Assembly: GCA_000310025.1 (NCBI GenBank)
Contig: FN649741.1
Location: 4,401,521 to 4,465,520, forward strand
DNA: 64,000 bases
Source of the DNA: Ectocarpus siliculosus
Taxonomy: Eukaryota > Sar > Phaeophyceae > Ectocarpales > Ectocarpaceae
Direction of reading: 5' to 3'
This document shows positions 26,993-35,124 of the stretch, piece by piece. The notes beneath the pieces were generated by a model, which worked only from the letters and a program-made list of their open reading frames with translations, had not been told where the DNA came from and searched no databases. Position numbers and translations under genes: made by a program. Each line of letters opens with the position of its first letter. Position 1 is the stretch's first letter.

Positions 26993-27313
26993 ATGCCAGC
27001 TCTTCTCAGCGACGCATACGGTACCATATTTTTGCAAGCGACACAAAACACCACACGAACTCCTAAAAATCAACAAATCAAGAAGAAATCACCGAAAGAA
27101 CCACGAGCTCTTGGCGCCGTGGCGTCACCGGAGGATAGCGTTAGACCAGTCGTCAAGGCAAGACCTCTGTGGAGGGAGAGAGGCGGCAACTACGAGGTAC
27201 ACATCACAATCGACAGGCACGACTGCCACCTCCTATGCCTGTTCATCGGCGTCTTTACTCTCTCTGTTCTCTTCAACTCTAATAAACGAGGACCCTACTC
27301 CGCGGGCGGCTAG
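26993..27313 (+). CDS. Small protein with C-terminal membrane segment
   Basis: A 106-residue basic protein (many K, R, P, T in the first 80 residues) with a C-terminal hydrophobic run, HLLCLFIGVFTLSVLF, near residues 80-96. A tail-anchored membrane topology is possible. The promoter element upstream supports it. Its last 81 bp overlap the end of the convergent resolvase gene, the largest overlap in the window, which lowers confidence. Confidence 0.5.
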   Translation: MPALLSDAYGTIFLQATQNTTRTPKNQQIKKKSPKEPRALGAVASPEDSVRPVVKARPLWRERGGNYEVHITIDRHDCHLLCLFIGVFTLSVLFNSNKRGPYSAGG

Positions 27314-27925
27314 GTTTGATGGGAATTTTTCCAGGAAGAAGGCGAAGCTCTGCAGGAAAGCGTCAGAGACGTCATCGAGTTTCGTGCCATTTGTCGCCAT
27401 AGCGTCCAAACCGACTTTCACACCGAACGCTGTAAACAAGAGCCGTGCAACTTCCACCGTCAACTTCTTCAACTCTCTCCCGCGGCGTTCAAAGTTGATT
27501 GAAGACAGCACGCCTTTCGGAAACGCGTACCGAACGGCTGCGAACTTGTTTTTCGGCGACACAAACACAATCTTGGTACTATCGCCACAACCGATCCTTT
27601 TTGTTTCGAAGTACGCCATGGTGATATAAGAGAGAACGATGTTTTTCACAGCACGCGAGAGTTGCTGCTCGATGAAGACATAATCCAGCTTGTCGTGCCG
27701 CAGAGCGTCGCTGGCACTTAAAAATGACAAGAGTTTTCTCCCGAGGTCGCGGATGGTCTCGCGCGTGTTGCCGATCTTGACGCGCTGAGCGTGGAGAAGA
27801 TCAAAGTCGAAACTCCCATCGGTTCTCGAAACGAACTCGGTCACGCAAAACGCAAGGTTTATTACTCCGATGTCGATAGAGGCACACCGGTACGTCTGCA
27901 TCGCCGTCGTCATCAAGCTTTCCAA
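27233..27925 (-). CDS. RuvC/A22-like Holliday junction resolvase
   Basis: A 230-residue protein with an RNase H-like fold. The first strand CASIDIGVINLAFC (Asp18) begins the domain, VFIEQQLS gives the catalytic Glu, and KLDDVSDAFLQSF supplies the two C-terminal Asps. This is the layout of the poxvirus A22 and large-DNA-virus resolvases. It likely resolves branched intermediates of genome replication before packaging. A second start (MQTYRC) a few codons later is possible. Its C-terminus overlaps the convergent 26993 gene. Confidence 0.85.
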   Translation of the reverse strand: MESLMTTAMQTYRCASIDIGVINLAFCVTEFVSRTDGSFDFDLLHAQRVKIGNTRETIRDLGRKLLSFLSASDALRHDKLDYVFIEQQLSRAVKNIVLSYITMAYFETKRIGCGDSTKIVFVSPKNKFAAVRYAFPKGVLSSINFERRGRELKKLTVEVARLLFTAFGVKVGLDAMATNGTKLDDVSDAFLQSFAFFLEKFPSNLAARGVGSSFIRVEENRESKDADEQA

Positions 27926-27956
27926 AAAAGCGGTCGCACATTATCTTTTCCGAATA

Positions 27957-29777
27957 TTAAACGTCACAAATTTTACACCCAAACAAGTAGTTCTGCGTCT
28001 GCACGTTCGACGTGCTCGACCTTGGCCACGGCAACGTCTCTTTGCGGATCGACAACCCGAAATCCCCAAAGATGTACGAGTAAAAGTCCTCGTTGAACGT
28101 GATTGTCGAGTGAGGGAACTTGAGAGCCGCAAACGACTTTAACTTCGTGACGAAAATGCTCTCCAACGTATACTCCTCGTCGGATAGCGACACGTTGTCC
28201 GAGTTGATGAAAGCGAACAGGGGGTTCGTGCTGTACTGTAGTTTTTTCTTCTGCTCCCTTATTCGCGAGGGCAACGCCTGCCAGATGTCTCCGTTGCCAA
28301 ACTGCTGCACCGCGTCCCGGTACGCCAGAGCACTTTTGCGAATGATGGCCGGGAGCTCGGTGTCCTGGATCTCGTCCATGAGCCCAGGATTGACTTTGTC
28401 CTGGGGAACCTTGTGTGAGAAGGGAAACACCACAATTCGACGAGAGATAGATCCACTCTTGTCCTCCCACTTCGCAGACTCGTTGCCGGCCATGATTCCA
28501 GGAGTTGTCCACACGCCCGTGATCGGTGACCCATTCTTCACCGGCATCGAGAGGGTCTCGCCCGTCACCATACTCTGGAAGTCCGCCTGATCCATGGCGA
28601 AGTCGCCCTTGAGTTCGGGAACCACGAAGATTGTCTTGTTGTAGATGGTCGACAACCCGAACTTCTTCTCGATGTTGTTGGAAATCACACCAACATCGGC
28701 CCGGTTGTACATCATCTGTATCACCTTGATGACAGTCGACTTCCCCGTGCCGGCCACGCCTTTCATGAAAGGGATGACCTGCCACGAATCCAGCTCGGAC
28801 ACTTCGTAGAAGAGCCTCCCGACAAAAACATACATCCACCACAGCATGTCCTGATCCCACATCTGAGGCTGGAAGATGGAGTCGAACAGCGGAGTCTTCA
28901 ACTCGGAGAAATTGAGCTTGGCTGCAGCCCGGGAAGGCGTGCTGAAGTACACATCGTAGAAGTCTTTGTATATGATCTTGCAAGAAACTAGCCGCTCTTC
29001 GATCTCCTGGTCGTACGTGGTGAAGGTGTCTTCCGTCGCGTCATAGATGCCGTCGTTGAAGCTCCAAACCCGTCTCTTGGCGTTCAGGTCCGGAAACTCC
29101 AGGTCGCAGCAGTTCGTGAGGTACTTGACACACTGTTCGTAGTTTCCACTCATGTTGCAATGCTTCCACATCTCGCAGTGGGTCTCCTTGTCGCACAAAA
29201 ACCTCACGATTTCCTTGATCTCGCACAGCTCCTCCCACGCGTGAGTTGGATAGTTGCCGATGAAAACCTGTCTGTACACGAACCCGTTGAAACGACGGTA
29301 ACGTCTACGGCTGAGCTCTCCTAGAAGATACAGGATCAGGAAGTGCAAAGGAGTCATGTCGTCCTTGGACAGCGGCGAGTACCAGAAGATCGTCTCGGGT
29401 GTCATGGGCGTCGGGAAAGATCCGTTGCAGTTCGCAGAGCGCATGAACATCATCATGCTCTGGTGGGCATGGAAGATCGTCTCTTGAAACCGAGAGAATC
29501 GCTCTTTTTCCTCGTCGGTCAGTTCATCGTCGCATCGGTGCGTGAGCTCGTCTCGGAGGTCGATGTACAGGTTCCAATCCGTCCGGTGGATTTCGTTGAT
29601 GCGCTCGGGTACGAGGTCCTCCGCACAGGTCACCTCGAAAATACTCATGATGCTCTGAAAGCCTTCTGGTGTCGGGTCGATTTTCCATCTCTGCTCGATA
29701 TCATCGAACTTCCCGAGAATCTCCTCTTTGCTCCGGAGCTCCTGTTCTTCGTCATCGTGCGCATTGACCACATCCAT
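27957..29777 (-). CDS. D5-like superfamily 3 helicase (helicase-primase type)
   Basis: A 606-residue protein. Walker A GVAGTGKST is near residue 340. Walker B/motif B (FVVPELKGDF) and motif C with the following arginine region (GNESAKWEDKSGSISRRIVV) match D5/VV-type SF3 helicases. The N-terminal half is helical and Cys-containing (a CNMSGNYEQC segment), probably the D5 N-terminal region, but I see no clear archaeo-eukaryotic primase catalytic triad. It should unwind the replication fork. I start at MDVVNAHDDEEQ, the first ATG; the frame extends 14 codons upstream only with a non-ATG codon. Confidence 0.9.
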   Translation of the reverse strand: MDVVNAHDDEEQELRSKEEILGKFDDIEQRWKIDPTPEGFQSIMSIFEVTCAEDLVPERINEIHRTDWNLYIDLRDELTHRCDDELTDEEKERFSRFQETIFHAHQSMMMFMRSANCNGSFPTPMTPETIFWYSPLSKDDMTPLHFLILYLLGELSRRRYRRFNGFVYRQVFIGNYPTHAWEELCEIKEIVRFLCDKETHCEMWKHCNMSGNYEQCVKYLTNCCDLEFPDLNAKRRVWSFNDGIYDATEDTFTTYDQEIEERLVSCKIIYKDFYDVYFSTPSRAAAKLNFSELKTPLFDSIFQPQMWDQDMLWWMYVFVGRLFYEVSELDSWQVIPFMKGVAGTGKSTVIKVIQMMYNRADVGVISNNIEKKFGLSTIYNKTIFVVPELKGDFAMDQADFQSMVTGETLSMPVKNGSPITGVWTTPGIMAGNESAKWEDKSGSISRRIVVFPFSHKVPQDKVNPGLMDEIQDTELPAIIRKSALAYRDAVQQFGNGDIWQALPSRIREQKKKLQYSTNPLFAFINSDNVSLSDEEYTLESIFVTKLKSFAALKFPHSTITFNEDFYSYIFGDFGLSIRKETLPWPRSSTSNVQTQNYLFGCKICDV

Positions 29778-29867
29778 GGCGCCGGAGGAGCTTGCTTCGC
29801 TCTCTCGTTTAATACGCAAGAAATATTATTTATCAATCAATATATACAACCCATAATATAAAGTACC

Positions 29868-30389
29868 ATGGCGATACGATCCGTCGACGAGATTGTTAAC
29901 CTTTCAGACTCGTCCAAGAACCCCGAAAAACTGGCTTTCAAGGATCTGGTCCAACACATCGATCCTCGAATCAGGGTACGCGCTCCAAGGCACAACAGTC
30001 TTCACTTCAAAATCCCCGGAATGTTATGGGGCCATCCCGTCTTCGACGCCGACAGGGTGGAGAAAATGATTGTCCACCACTACAAGCGAATGGGGTTCCA
30101 GTGTGCCAGGCTGGCCAAGAGGGAAATACTCATACAGTGGGGAGAGGGAGGACAAGGGGAAGAGGGTGGAAATCATGACTCGACCGATGATTCCACCCCA
30201 AGCAGCGACACCGAATCCGCCGTTTCAACGGAGTCGTCCGACACGGCAACGAGCGAGGCTACTGAATCCACAGACTCCTCCGACGGAGATGACAGCCATG
30301 AAAACAAGACCAAGTGCGTGACAGTCGAGCAGATTCCGCTAAGCAAAAGGCTTTCTATCGTCAACAACCAGCTACAACAAAACCCGTGA
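29868..30389 (+). CDS. Hypothetical protein with acidic C-terminus
   Basis: A 173-residue protein. Residues 1-95 look globular (VDEIVNLSDSS ... RVEKMIVHHYKRMGFQCARLAKREILIQWG). The rest is an acidic Ser/Thr/Asp/Glu-rich tail. No recognised domain. The start follows an AT-rich stretch (29823-29864) shared with the divergent D5 gene. Function unknown. Confidence 0.65.
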   Translation: MAIRSVDEIVNLSDSSKNPEKLAFKDLVQHIDPRIRVRAPRHNSLHFKIPGMLWGHPVFDADRVEKMIVHHYKRMGFQCARLAKREILIQWGEGGQGEEGGNHDSTDDSTPSSDTESAVSTESSDTATSEATESTDSSDGDDSHENKTKCVTVEQIPLSKRLSIVNNQLQQNP

Positions 30390-30395
30390 TGAGAT

Positions 30396-30410
30396 CAATA
30401 ATAATGTTTA
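30396..30410 (+). promoter_or_regulatory. ATGTTT-type promoter element
   Basis: ATCAATAATAATGTTTA about 26 nt before the kinase start at 30435. It is used to reject the upstream start of the longer frame. Confidence 0.5.
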
Positions 30411-30434
30411 CCATTGGTATACACAATAGTCACA

Positions 30435-31769
30435 ATGATAATTTCAAACTACGAAATCGGTAATGAAATTGGGTCGGGGGCTTTCGGCACCGTCAACATT
30501 GGCGAGGACCGAACGACGGGCGAAAAAGTAGCAGTAAAGTGCATCTCGAAAAGCAGGATCCAGAAAAGCAACATGGGCTCGCAGGTCAAGAGGGAGATCA
30601 CAACCATGAAGAAGTTGCACCATCCAAATATCGTGAGCATCCGGGAGGTTCTGATGTCGAACACGCACCTGTACCTCGTGCTCGAGTACGCCGGGGGAGG
30701 GGAACTTTTCACAAAAATCGCTAATCAGGGAAAGCTTCCCGATAAACTATCCAAGAGATACTTCAAACAGATCATGGACGGGGTGAGATTTTGTCACAAC
30801 CTCTACATCTGCCACCGAGATATAAAGCCGGAAAACATCCTGCTAGATTCCGACGACAACGTCAAAATCGCAGACTTTGGGTTCGCGTCCATCATGGAGC
30901 CCGAAGTAGGTTCGGATCAACAGGCAGACAACGGACGCTCGGGTCTTTCTTCCATCGACGAGGAGTCCGAGCAGTCGGGCACCATCGAACCGTTGCTCGA
31001 CTTCGTACCCGACACGTCCTCTCCACGGCAGCAGCCTCACGCAAACAAGTTTCGAAACCTGCCGTCCAAAGTGATGCAAAAAATGTCAACCATGTGCGGA
31101 ACGACACAGTACATGGCACCCGAGATAGTCAACAGAGACAGCTACAGAGGAGACAAGGCTGACATCTGGTCGTGCGGCGTTGTCCTTTTCGTTCTTCTAA
31201 CAGGAGGTCTCCCTTTCGACTCGGACGATCCATACATCGTCGTGCAGAAAATCAAGAACGGGCGCTTCATCATACCGTCGTTCATCTCGGATCTCGCGCG
31301 AGATGTTATTTCGAAACTCCTGACGCCCAACCCACTGGTTCGACCGGGCGCGAGGACTATTCTCGACCACGAATGGTTCAGCGACGCGGGTCCTCTCCCA
31401 CCCCCTGCTCTCACACCGAGCTCGTTGCCACGAGTCAGGAGTAACCTACCAACTCCCGTGAAAAAACACACCCACACACTTGTTTCCGAGAAGGATCGAA
31501 AAAACGTGCTAAAGCTATGTTTGTCCGAGTCCAAGTCTCGGGTCGTAAACATCTTGCGAAAGAACGCGTGGATGCAGAAACCCGACGATGGAGCATCAAT
31601 CAAGGCTTCCAAGATGACGCCCACGGGGCTGGCCATGATACAGGTCTTGGTGGAAAAAATGAACCAAACCGAGACCGAAGTCGGGATTGAGGTTTTTGGT
31701 AGACAGAAGAACTCGGGAGCGCGAGAGATCAATAAACTAGTCAACGACATCAAGGCACTCAGTTCCTGA
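30435..31769 (+). CDS. CAMK/SNF1-like serine/threonine protein kinase
   Basis: A 444-residue kinase with a eukaryotic look: GSGAFGTVNIG loop, VAVKCI, HRDIKPENILL, KIADFGFAS, and GTTQYMAPEI, then DIWSCGVVLFVLLTGGLPFD. This is closest in type to plant and algal CIPK/SNF1 kinases. An extra stretch of about 50 residues, Ser/Glu/Asp-rich, sits between DFG and APE, making an unusually long activation segment. The C-terminal 120 residues lack the NAF motif of CIPKs and show no other domain I can name. Probably captured from a host alga (inference). Followed 85 bp later by the HPt gene. Confidence 0.92.
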   Translation: MIISNYEIGNEIGSGAFGTVNIGEDRTTGEKVAVKCISKSRIQKSNMGSQVKREITTMKKLHHPNIVSIREVLMSNTHLYLVLEYAGGGELFTKIANQGKLPDKLSKRYFKQIMDGVRFCHNLYICHRDIKPENILLDSDDNVKIADFGFASIMEPEVGSDQQADNGRSGLSSIDEESEQSGTIEPLLDFVPDTSSPRQQPHANKFRNLPSKVMQKMSTMCGTTQYMAPEIVNRDSYRGDKADIWSCGVVLFVLLTGGLPFDSDDPYIVVQKIKNGRFIIPSFISDLARDVISKLLTPNPLVRPGARTILDHEWFSDAGPLPPPALTPSSLPRVRSNLPTPVKKHTHTLVSEKDRKNVLKLCLSESKSRVVNILRKNAWMQKPDDGASIKASKMTPTGLAMIQVLVEKMNQTETEVGIEVFGRQKNSGAREINKLVNDIKALSS

Positions 31770-31854
31770 AATAACTCGAACTTTCTGGAGCAATGACGAG
31801 ACAAAAACTCACCGCGTTCACCTGTAAAAACACAAATTATTACTTATTCGTAGA

Positions 31855-32184
31855 ATGGAAAACGTTTTATGCATACAAGAAACGGTTGCGATGTGTGATA
31901 ACGACGAGATATTCATGAAAGAAATGGTCGTCCTCATGCGCAACGACATCGTGGAGTGCCTTTCGTTGTTGGCGGAGGCCTTCAACAACAACAACCCGGC
32001 CCGGACGAGAGAGGTCGCTCACAGAGTAAAGGGACAAGCGGCTAGCATGGCCGCCAAGGACCTGATGTTACACTCCAAGAAGGTCGAAGATGCCGCGAAA
32101 ATTGGTTTTTGTACCAAAACAGAGTACCTGAGCTTGGTTTTGAGTATGAAGGAGTTTGTCCGGTGCACAAGAGACATTGTTTGA
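31855..32184 (+). CDS. Histidine-containing phosphotransfer (HPt) protein
   Basis: A 109-residue, all-helical protein. Residues 55-69 read AHRVKGQAASMAAKD, which contains the HPt signature H-x2-K-G with the phospho-accepting His56, Lys59 and Gly60. The length is typical of free HPt proteins of eukaryotic phosphorelays. Within the window its possible partner is the receiver domain of the hybrid kinase at 8957. An AT-rich start region (ACAAATTATTACTTATTCG) precedes it. No membrane segment. Confidence 0.8.
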   Translation: MENVLCIQETVAMCDNDEIFMKEMVVLMRNDIVECLSLLAEAFNNNNPARTREVAHRVKGQAASMAAKDLMLHSKKVEDAAKIGFCTKTEYLSLVLSMKEFVRCTRDIV

Positions 32185-32251
32185 TGAATATATTTTTGGC
32201 GAGAGCCATGTGACAAGCTCATTGTTAAATATCTGCACCTTCCAACAAGAC

Positions 32252-33346
32252 ATGGCCTCGATTATCACCGAAGGACACGTCAGTGCCAATATTCTGTCTT
32301 TTGGCGAGAAAGATTTCCTTTTCACCGGAACAGTCTGCAGGGCATGGCGACAGAACTCCGTGGAAACGTACACCGGAGCGGGAGCAGCAGTCGAAAGCAC
32401 ATCTAGATTACAGGAAGCCGTTGAATACGGCGTCAACCCCCACCTGGCATCGTTTCATTCATTGGATGACGGCGCCAGCATAGCTGTCATCCGGAAACTA
32501 AACGAAAGCTATTGCTTCTGGGATCAGTTCGACATAGAGCGTGCCGCGCAGCACGGGCGCGTCGACGTCCTGATGTTTATGCGCGAGAAGGGGTACCCAG
32601 CCGACGAGCGGGTGCTCCACTCCGCCGTGCGGTACAATCAACAGGAAGTTGTCAAGTACCTCCTGGGGGTCGGATGCCCAATTGACAAGACCGTCATCGA
32701 GTGGGGATTCGGTCCCTATATCGTCGACGAACTGAAGATGCGGTCGATGGAGGTTGCTATCTCCGAGGGGAACTTGACGATGGTCAAGATCCTGCGCACC
32801 GTCGACTACCCTTTCATCGACAACAGCTTCGTGTTCGCGTGCGATACTCAAAACACTGAAATACTAGAGTATCTCATTCAGGAGAAATGCCACGTGCCAC
32901 AAGGTCTCTTCCGCGAATCGGTTGAACTCCGTAGTTTCTTTACGCTTGCGTTTTTGATCGACCACAAGTTGCTGGTGGATGAGTGGGATCTGTGGGGATG
33001 CATCATGGATGACGGCGATGACATGATGGTGTTCTTGCTCGAAAAAGGCATCATCCCGACAGACGACGACGTTGACTCGGCGATCGCCGCCGGCAAGCTT
33101 GGCACCGCCAAGTTTTTGACGAAGGAGTACTCTTGTCGGCCCACGCCGTTGGCGTACATGATCGTATTCGACAACATAATGTGCGACTGCCACTACGTCA
33201 TGTACCTTGACTGGCTGCACGACGACATGCACTGTAGCATTGGGTTTTCGTCTCCCGAGGACATGTACGAAGACCCTCAGGGAGCTTTCGTGCTTGATAA
33301 TTGCAGCAGTACCATCGAGGATTGGTTTGTGGAGAGAATTGGATAA
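32252..33346 (+). CDS. Ankyrin-repeat protein with F-box-like N-terminus
   Basis: A 364-residue protein. Residues about 8-40 read HVSANILSFGEKDFLFTGTVCRAWR, an F-box-like start. About six ankyrin-type repeats follow, with pairs such as AAQHGRVDVLMFMREKGYP and AVRYNQQEVVKYLLGVGCP. The C-terminus is acidic. F-box plus ankyrin proteins often act as substrate adaptors for SCF ubiquitin ligases in poxviruses; here that is an inference. The first Met of the track (32156) overlaps the HPt gene, so 32252 is chosen. Confidence 0.75.
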   Translation: MASIITEGHVSANILSFGEKDFLFTGTVCRAWRQNSVETYTGAGAAVESTSRLQEAVEYGVNPHLASFHSLDDGASIAVIRKLNESYCFWDQFDIERAAQHGRVDVLMFMREKGYPADERVLHSAVRYNQQEVVKYLLGVGCPIDKTVIEWGFGPYIVDELKMRSMEVAISEGNLTMVKILRTVDYPFIDNSFVFACDTQNTEILEYLIQEKCHVPQGLFRESVELRSFFTLAFLIDHKLLVDEWDLWGCIMDDGDDMMVFLLEKGIIPTDDDVDSAIAAGKLGTAKFLTKEYSCRPTPLAYMIVFDNIMCDCHYVMYLDWLHDDMHCSIGFSSPEDMYEDPQGAFVLDNCSSTIEDWFVERIG

Positions 33347-33414
33347 TTCAGTGATTAAGGTCCGCATTTTGTGAAGATTTACAACAATAATATATATGTA
33401 CTGTTGAACGAAAG

Positions 33415-33621
33415 ATGAATGCGGAGAGACTCGAGGTATCTATCTTCAAGGACCTTGACTTCAACAAGACGTTGATTTCCAGCGTCATGACAGCAGAAAT
33501 TGAAAATGGCGTTGGAAATATGATGCTTGGTGTCATACCCGCCATTGACAAGAACCTGCGCGGTCTATATTACTACGGGAGACTGAGGCGTTACCCAGAG
33601 CCCGCATTGTTATCAACTTAA
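33415..33621 (+). CDS. Small hypothetical protein, 3' end inside a repeat
   Basis: A 68-residue frame, MNAERLEVSIFKDLDFNK to YPEPALLST. The last few codons (ALLST and the stop) come from the left end of the MITE-like element at 33604, so the original gene may have continued and been cut. An AT-rich promoter-like stretch with ATATATATG is just upstream. Low information content. Confidence 0.45.
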   Translation: MNAERLEVSIFKDLDFNKTLISSVMTAEIENGVGNMMLGVIPAIDKNLRGLYYYGRLRRYPEPALLST

Positions 33622-34040
33622 GCTTTCTAGAACAATTTTGCGAATCTTACCTACTCGAAACGATCTAGAAGAAAGACCACATTTTTCAATTTTATACGTA
33701 AACATTTGAGTGTATTGGTAGCCCACGCTGCTCACAATTCACCTTCACCATGGCAACCACCACTACAAAATCGAAGACGAAGAAGAAGAAAAAGAGAAAG
33801 AAGATGGCCGACATCACAACACGGCTACACGAGGTCTACAACATCAACACGCTACGAAGAAACGACGACGAGCTTTCGCAACCGAAGTTTCAACAAACGA
33901 CTTGCCTGGAAACAGTGGGATATTCCGAGGTTTAAAAAACCCTAAAAGCTGGACCATTGAGGAGACAACTTAGTTGTTTCTATCTGTTTTTGTTCACTAC
34001 AACTTAATAGTTCCGGTTTTCTTAAGTTGATATTAGTGAC
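33604..34040. mobile_element. MITE-like dispersed repeat, copy 1
   Basis: A 437-bp segment repeated at 54035-54471 with no indels and about ten base differences by eye. Near both ends is TATCAACTTAAG in inverted orientation (33611-33622 and, reversed, 34021-34032), a 12-bp terminal inverted repeat core. A 61-residue reading frame lies inside. The ends extend into the neighbouring genes at 33415 and 33942. No flanking target duplication is clear at this copy, unlike copy 2. No transposase is present, so it would be non-autonomous. Confidence 0.8.
33750..33935 (+). CDS. Repeat-borne small basic protein, copy 1
   Basis: A 61-residue frame starting MATTTTKSKTKKKKKRKK, then a short globular part (ITTRLHEVYNINTLRR). 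The copy at 54181 differs at three residues by eye (M/K, A/A-adjacent and E/K positions), so the frame has been kept, or the copies are recent. The Lys tract may bind nucleic acid or be a nuclear signal. It may be a genuine repeat-encoded peptide. Confidence 0.45.
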   Translation: MATTTTKSKTKKKKKRKKMADITTRLHEVYNINTLRRNDDELSQPKFQQTTCLETVGYSEV

Positions 34041-34961
34041 CGAGGGTCTCGTGTTACAGTCCGAAATTTCACACACTCGCTTGTCGTCGCATTTTTTCGA
34101 CATGGAGTGTACAACACAGTACTGGTAGCCGTCGTACCTCGCACCCTTTGCACATCCTTCCTCAATGCACTTCTTGCCGCAATCCACGGGGGATTTGACA
34201 CTGACTTCGGGGTCAGGTAGACCCTCCTGAATGAGATGATCCCTGTGTTCGGCGCAGAAATTCAGTTGTCCGACGGTGGACACGATGAAAGTGTGTGCTC
34301 TCTTCGCGCAGCCGACGTACTTGCAGAGAGGGTACAGATCGACCAAACCCGGTACCTCGTCCCCGTGTTTCGAACAGTACTGCTGGCGTCCTCCGGGAAA
34401 GCCGTACCTCAGACGAGAGGTCGTGCACAGCTTCTTGCTCTGGCACAGGGGGTTGGTGGGGTCCGGCCGGTTGAGCTTGTCACACATGGCGTCAAAAAAT
34501 GTCTCGACGGGATCCATTTGGTCCGCCTTTCTTTTGTTGTTGACGCCCGAATCGCTCTCCGGCCTGATGGTGATGACCTTCTTTATCTTGGGCTCGTGCC
34601 CGACGTCGCCTTCTTCGGTCATCAGGCGGATGTGCCTCTGGAGATTCTGCGTCGATGCATGATTCTTGCCACACGTGCACATGAATTTCTCCGTGTGAAA
34701 CTGGTTGAAGTGGTTGATGAGCTTCTCTTTGGCGTCAAACGTTTTGTCGCACCCTGGAGCTAAACACGGATGTGTCTCTTCCGGCACATGCTTTGCGTGG
34801 AAATGCTTCTTCAGATCTTGCTTCACCTTGAACCTCTTTGGACACGCCGAACAAGCGAAGGGCTGGTTGGTTCTGCCACACCCGTCTTCATGTCTCTTGA
34901 AACTTGTTTTCGCGATGAATTTGCCACACTTGCGGCAGGCGACCTTTGGAGCAGGAGGCAT
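33942..34961 (-). CDS. C2H2 zinc-finger protein with EsV-1-7-like Cys/His repeats
   Basis: A 339-residue protein. N-terminal zinc fingers: CRKCGKFIAKTSFKRH, CSACPKRFKVKQDLKKHFHAKH, CLAPGCDKTFDAKEKLINHFNQFH and a shorter CTCGKNHASTQNLQRH. From about residue 190 come repeats with C-x4-C, a spacer of about 11-17, then C-x2-H (CKYVGC ... NFCAEH; CIEEGC ... QYCVVH). This matches the EsV-1-7 repeat first named in a brown-algal virus and its host. The last about 30 residues are translated from the repeat element, so the original C-terminus has been replaced. Start at 34961 because AAATGTTT (minus strand) is the promoter element. Confidence 0.75.
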   Translation of the reverse strand: MPPAPKVACRKCGKFIAKTSFKRHEDGCGRTNQPFACSACPKRFKVKQDLKKHFHAKHVPEETHPCLAPGCDKTFDAKEKLINHFNQFHTEKFMCTCGKNHASTQNLQRHIRLMTEEGDVGHEPKIKKVITIRPESDSGVNNKRKADQMDPVETFFDAMCDKLNRPDPTNPLCQSKKLCTTSRLRYGFPGGRQQYCSKHGDEVPGLVDLYPLCKYVGCAKRAHTFIVSTVGQLNFCAEHRDHLIQEGLPDPEVSVKSPVDCGKKCIEEGCAKGARYDGYQYCVVHSMSKKCDDKRVCEISDCNTRPSVTNINLRKPELLSCSEQKQIETTKLSPQWSSF

Positions 34962-35077
34962 AGTCGTTTGATGGAGTGAGCGACTGGTTGAAGGGATTGA
35001 CGACAAACGTTTCCTGTAAATAAAATGAATATTGTCTGCAAACATTTTTTTTTCGGGACCAACTTTTCGCCGTTTTC

Positions 35078-35096
35078 AAAAATTATTATATTGACA
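35078..35096 (+). promoter_or_regulatory. AT-rich late-type promoter element of the MCP gene
   Basis: AAAAATTATTATATTGACA, about 28 nt before the MCP ATG at 35125. Sixteen bases are identical to the element before the 10449 gene. MCP is expressed late in this virus group, so a late promoter is the natural reading. Confidence 0.6.
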
Positions 35097-35124
35097 ACCA
35101 TTACTCAACTATATACATCAATCA

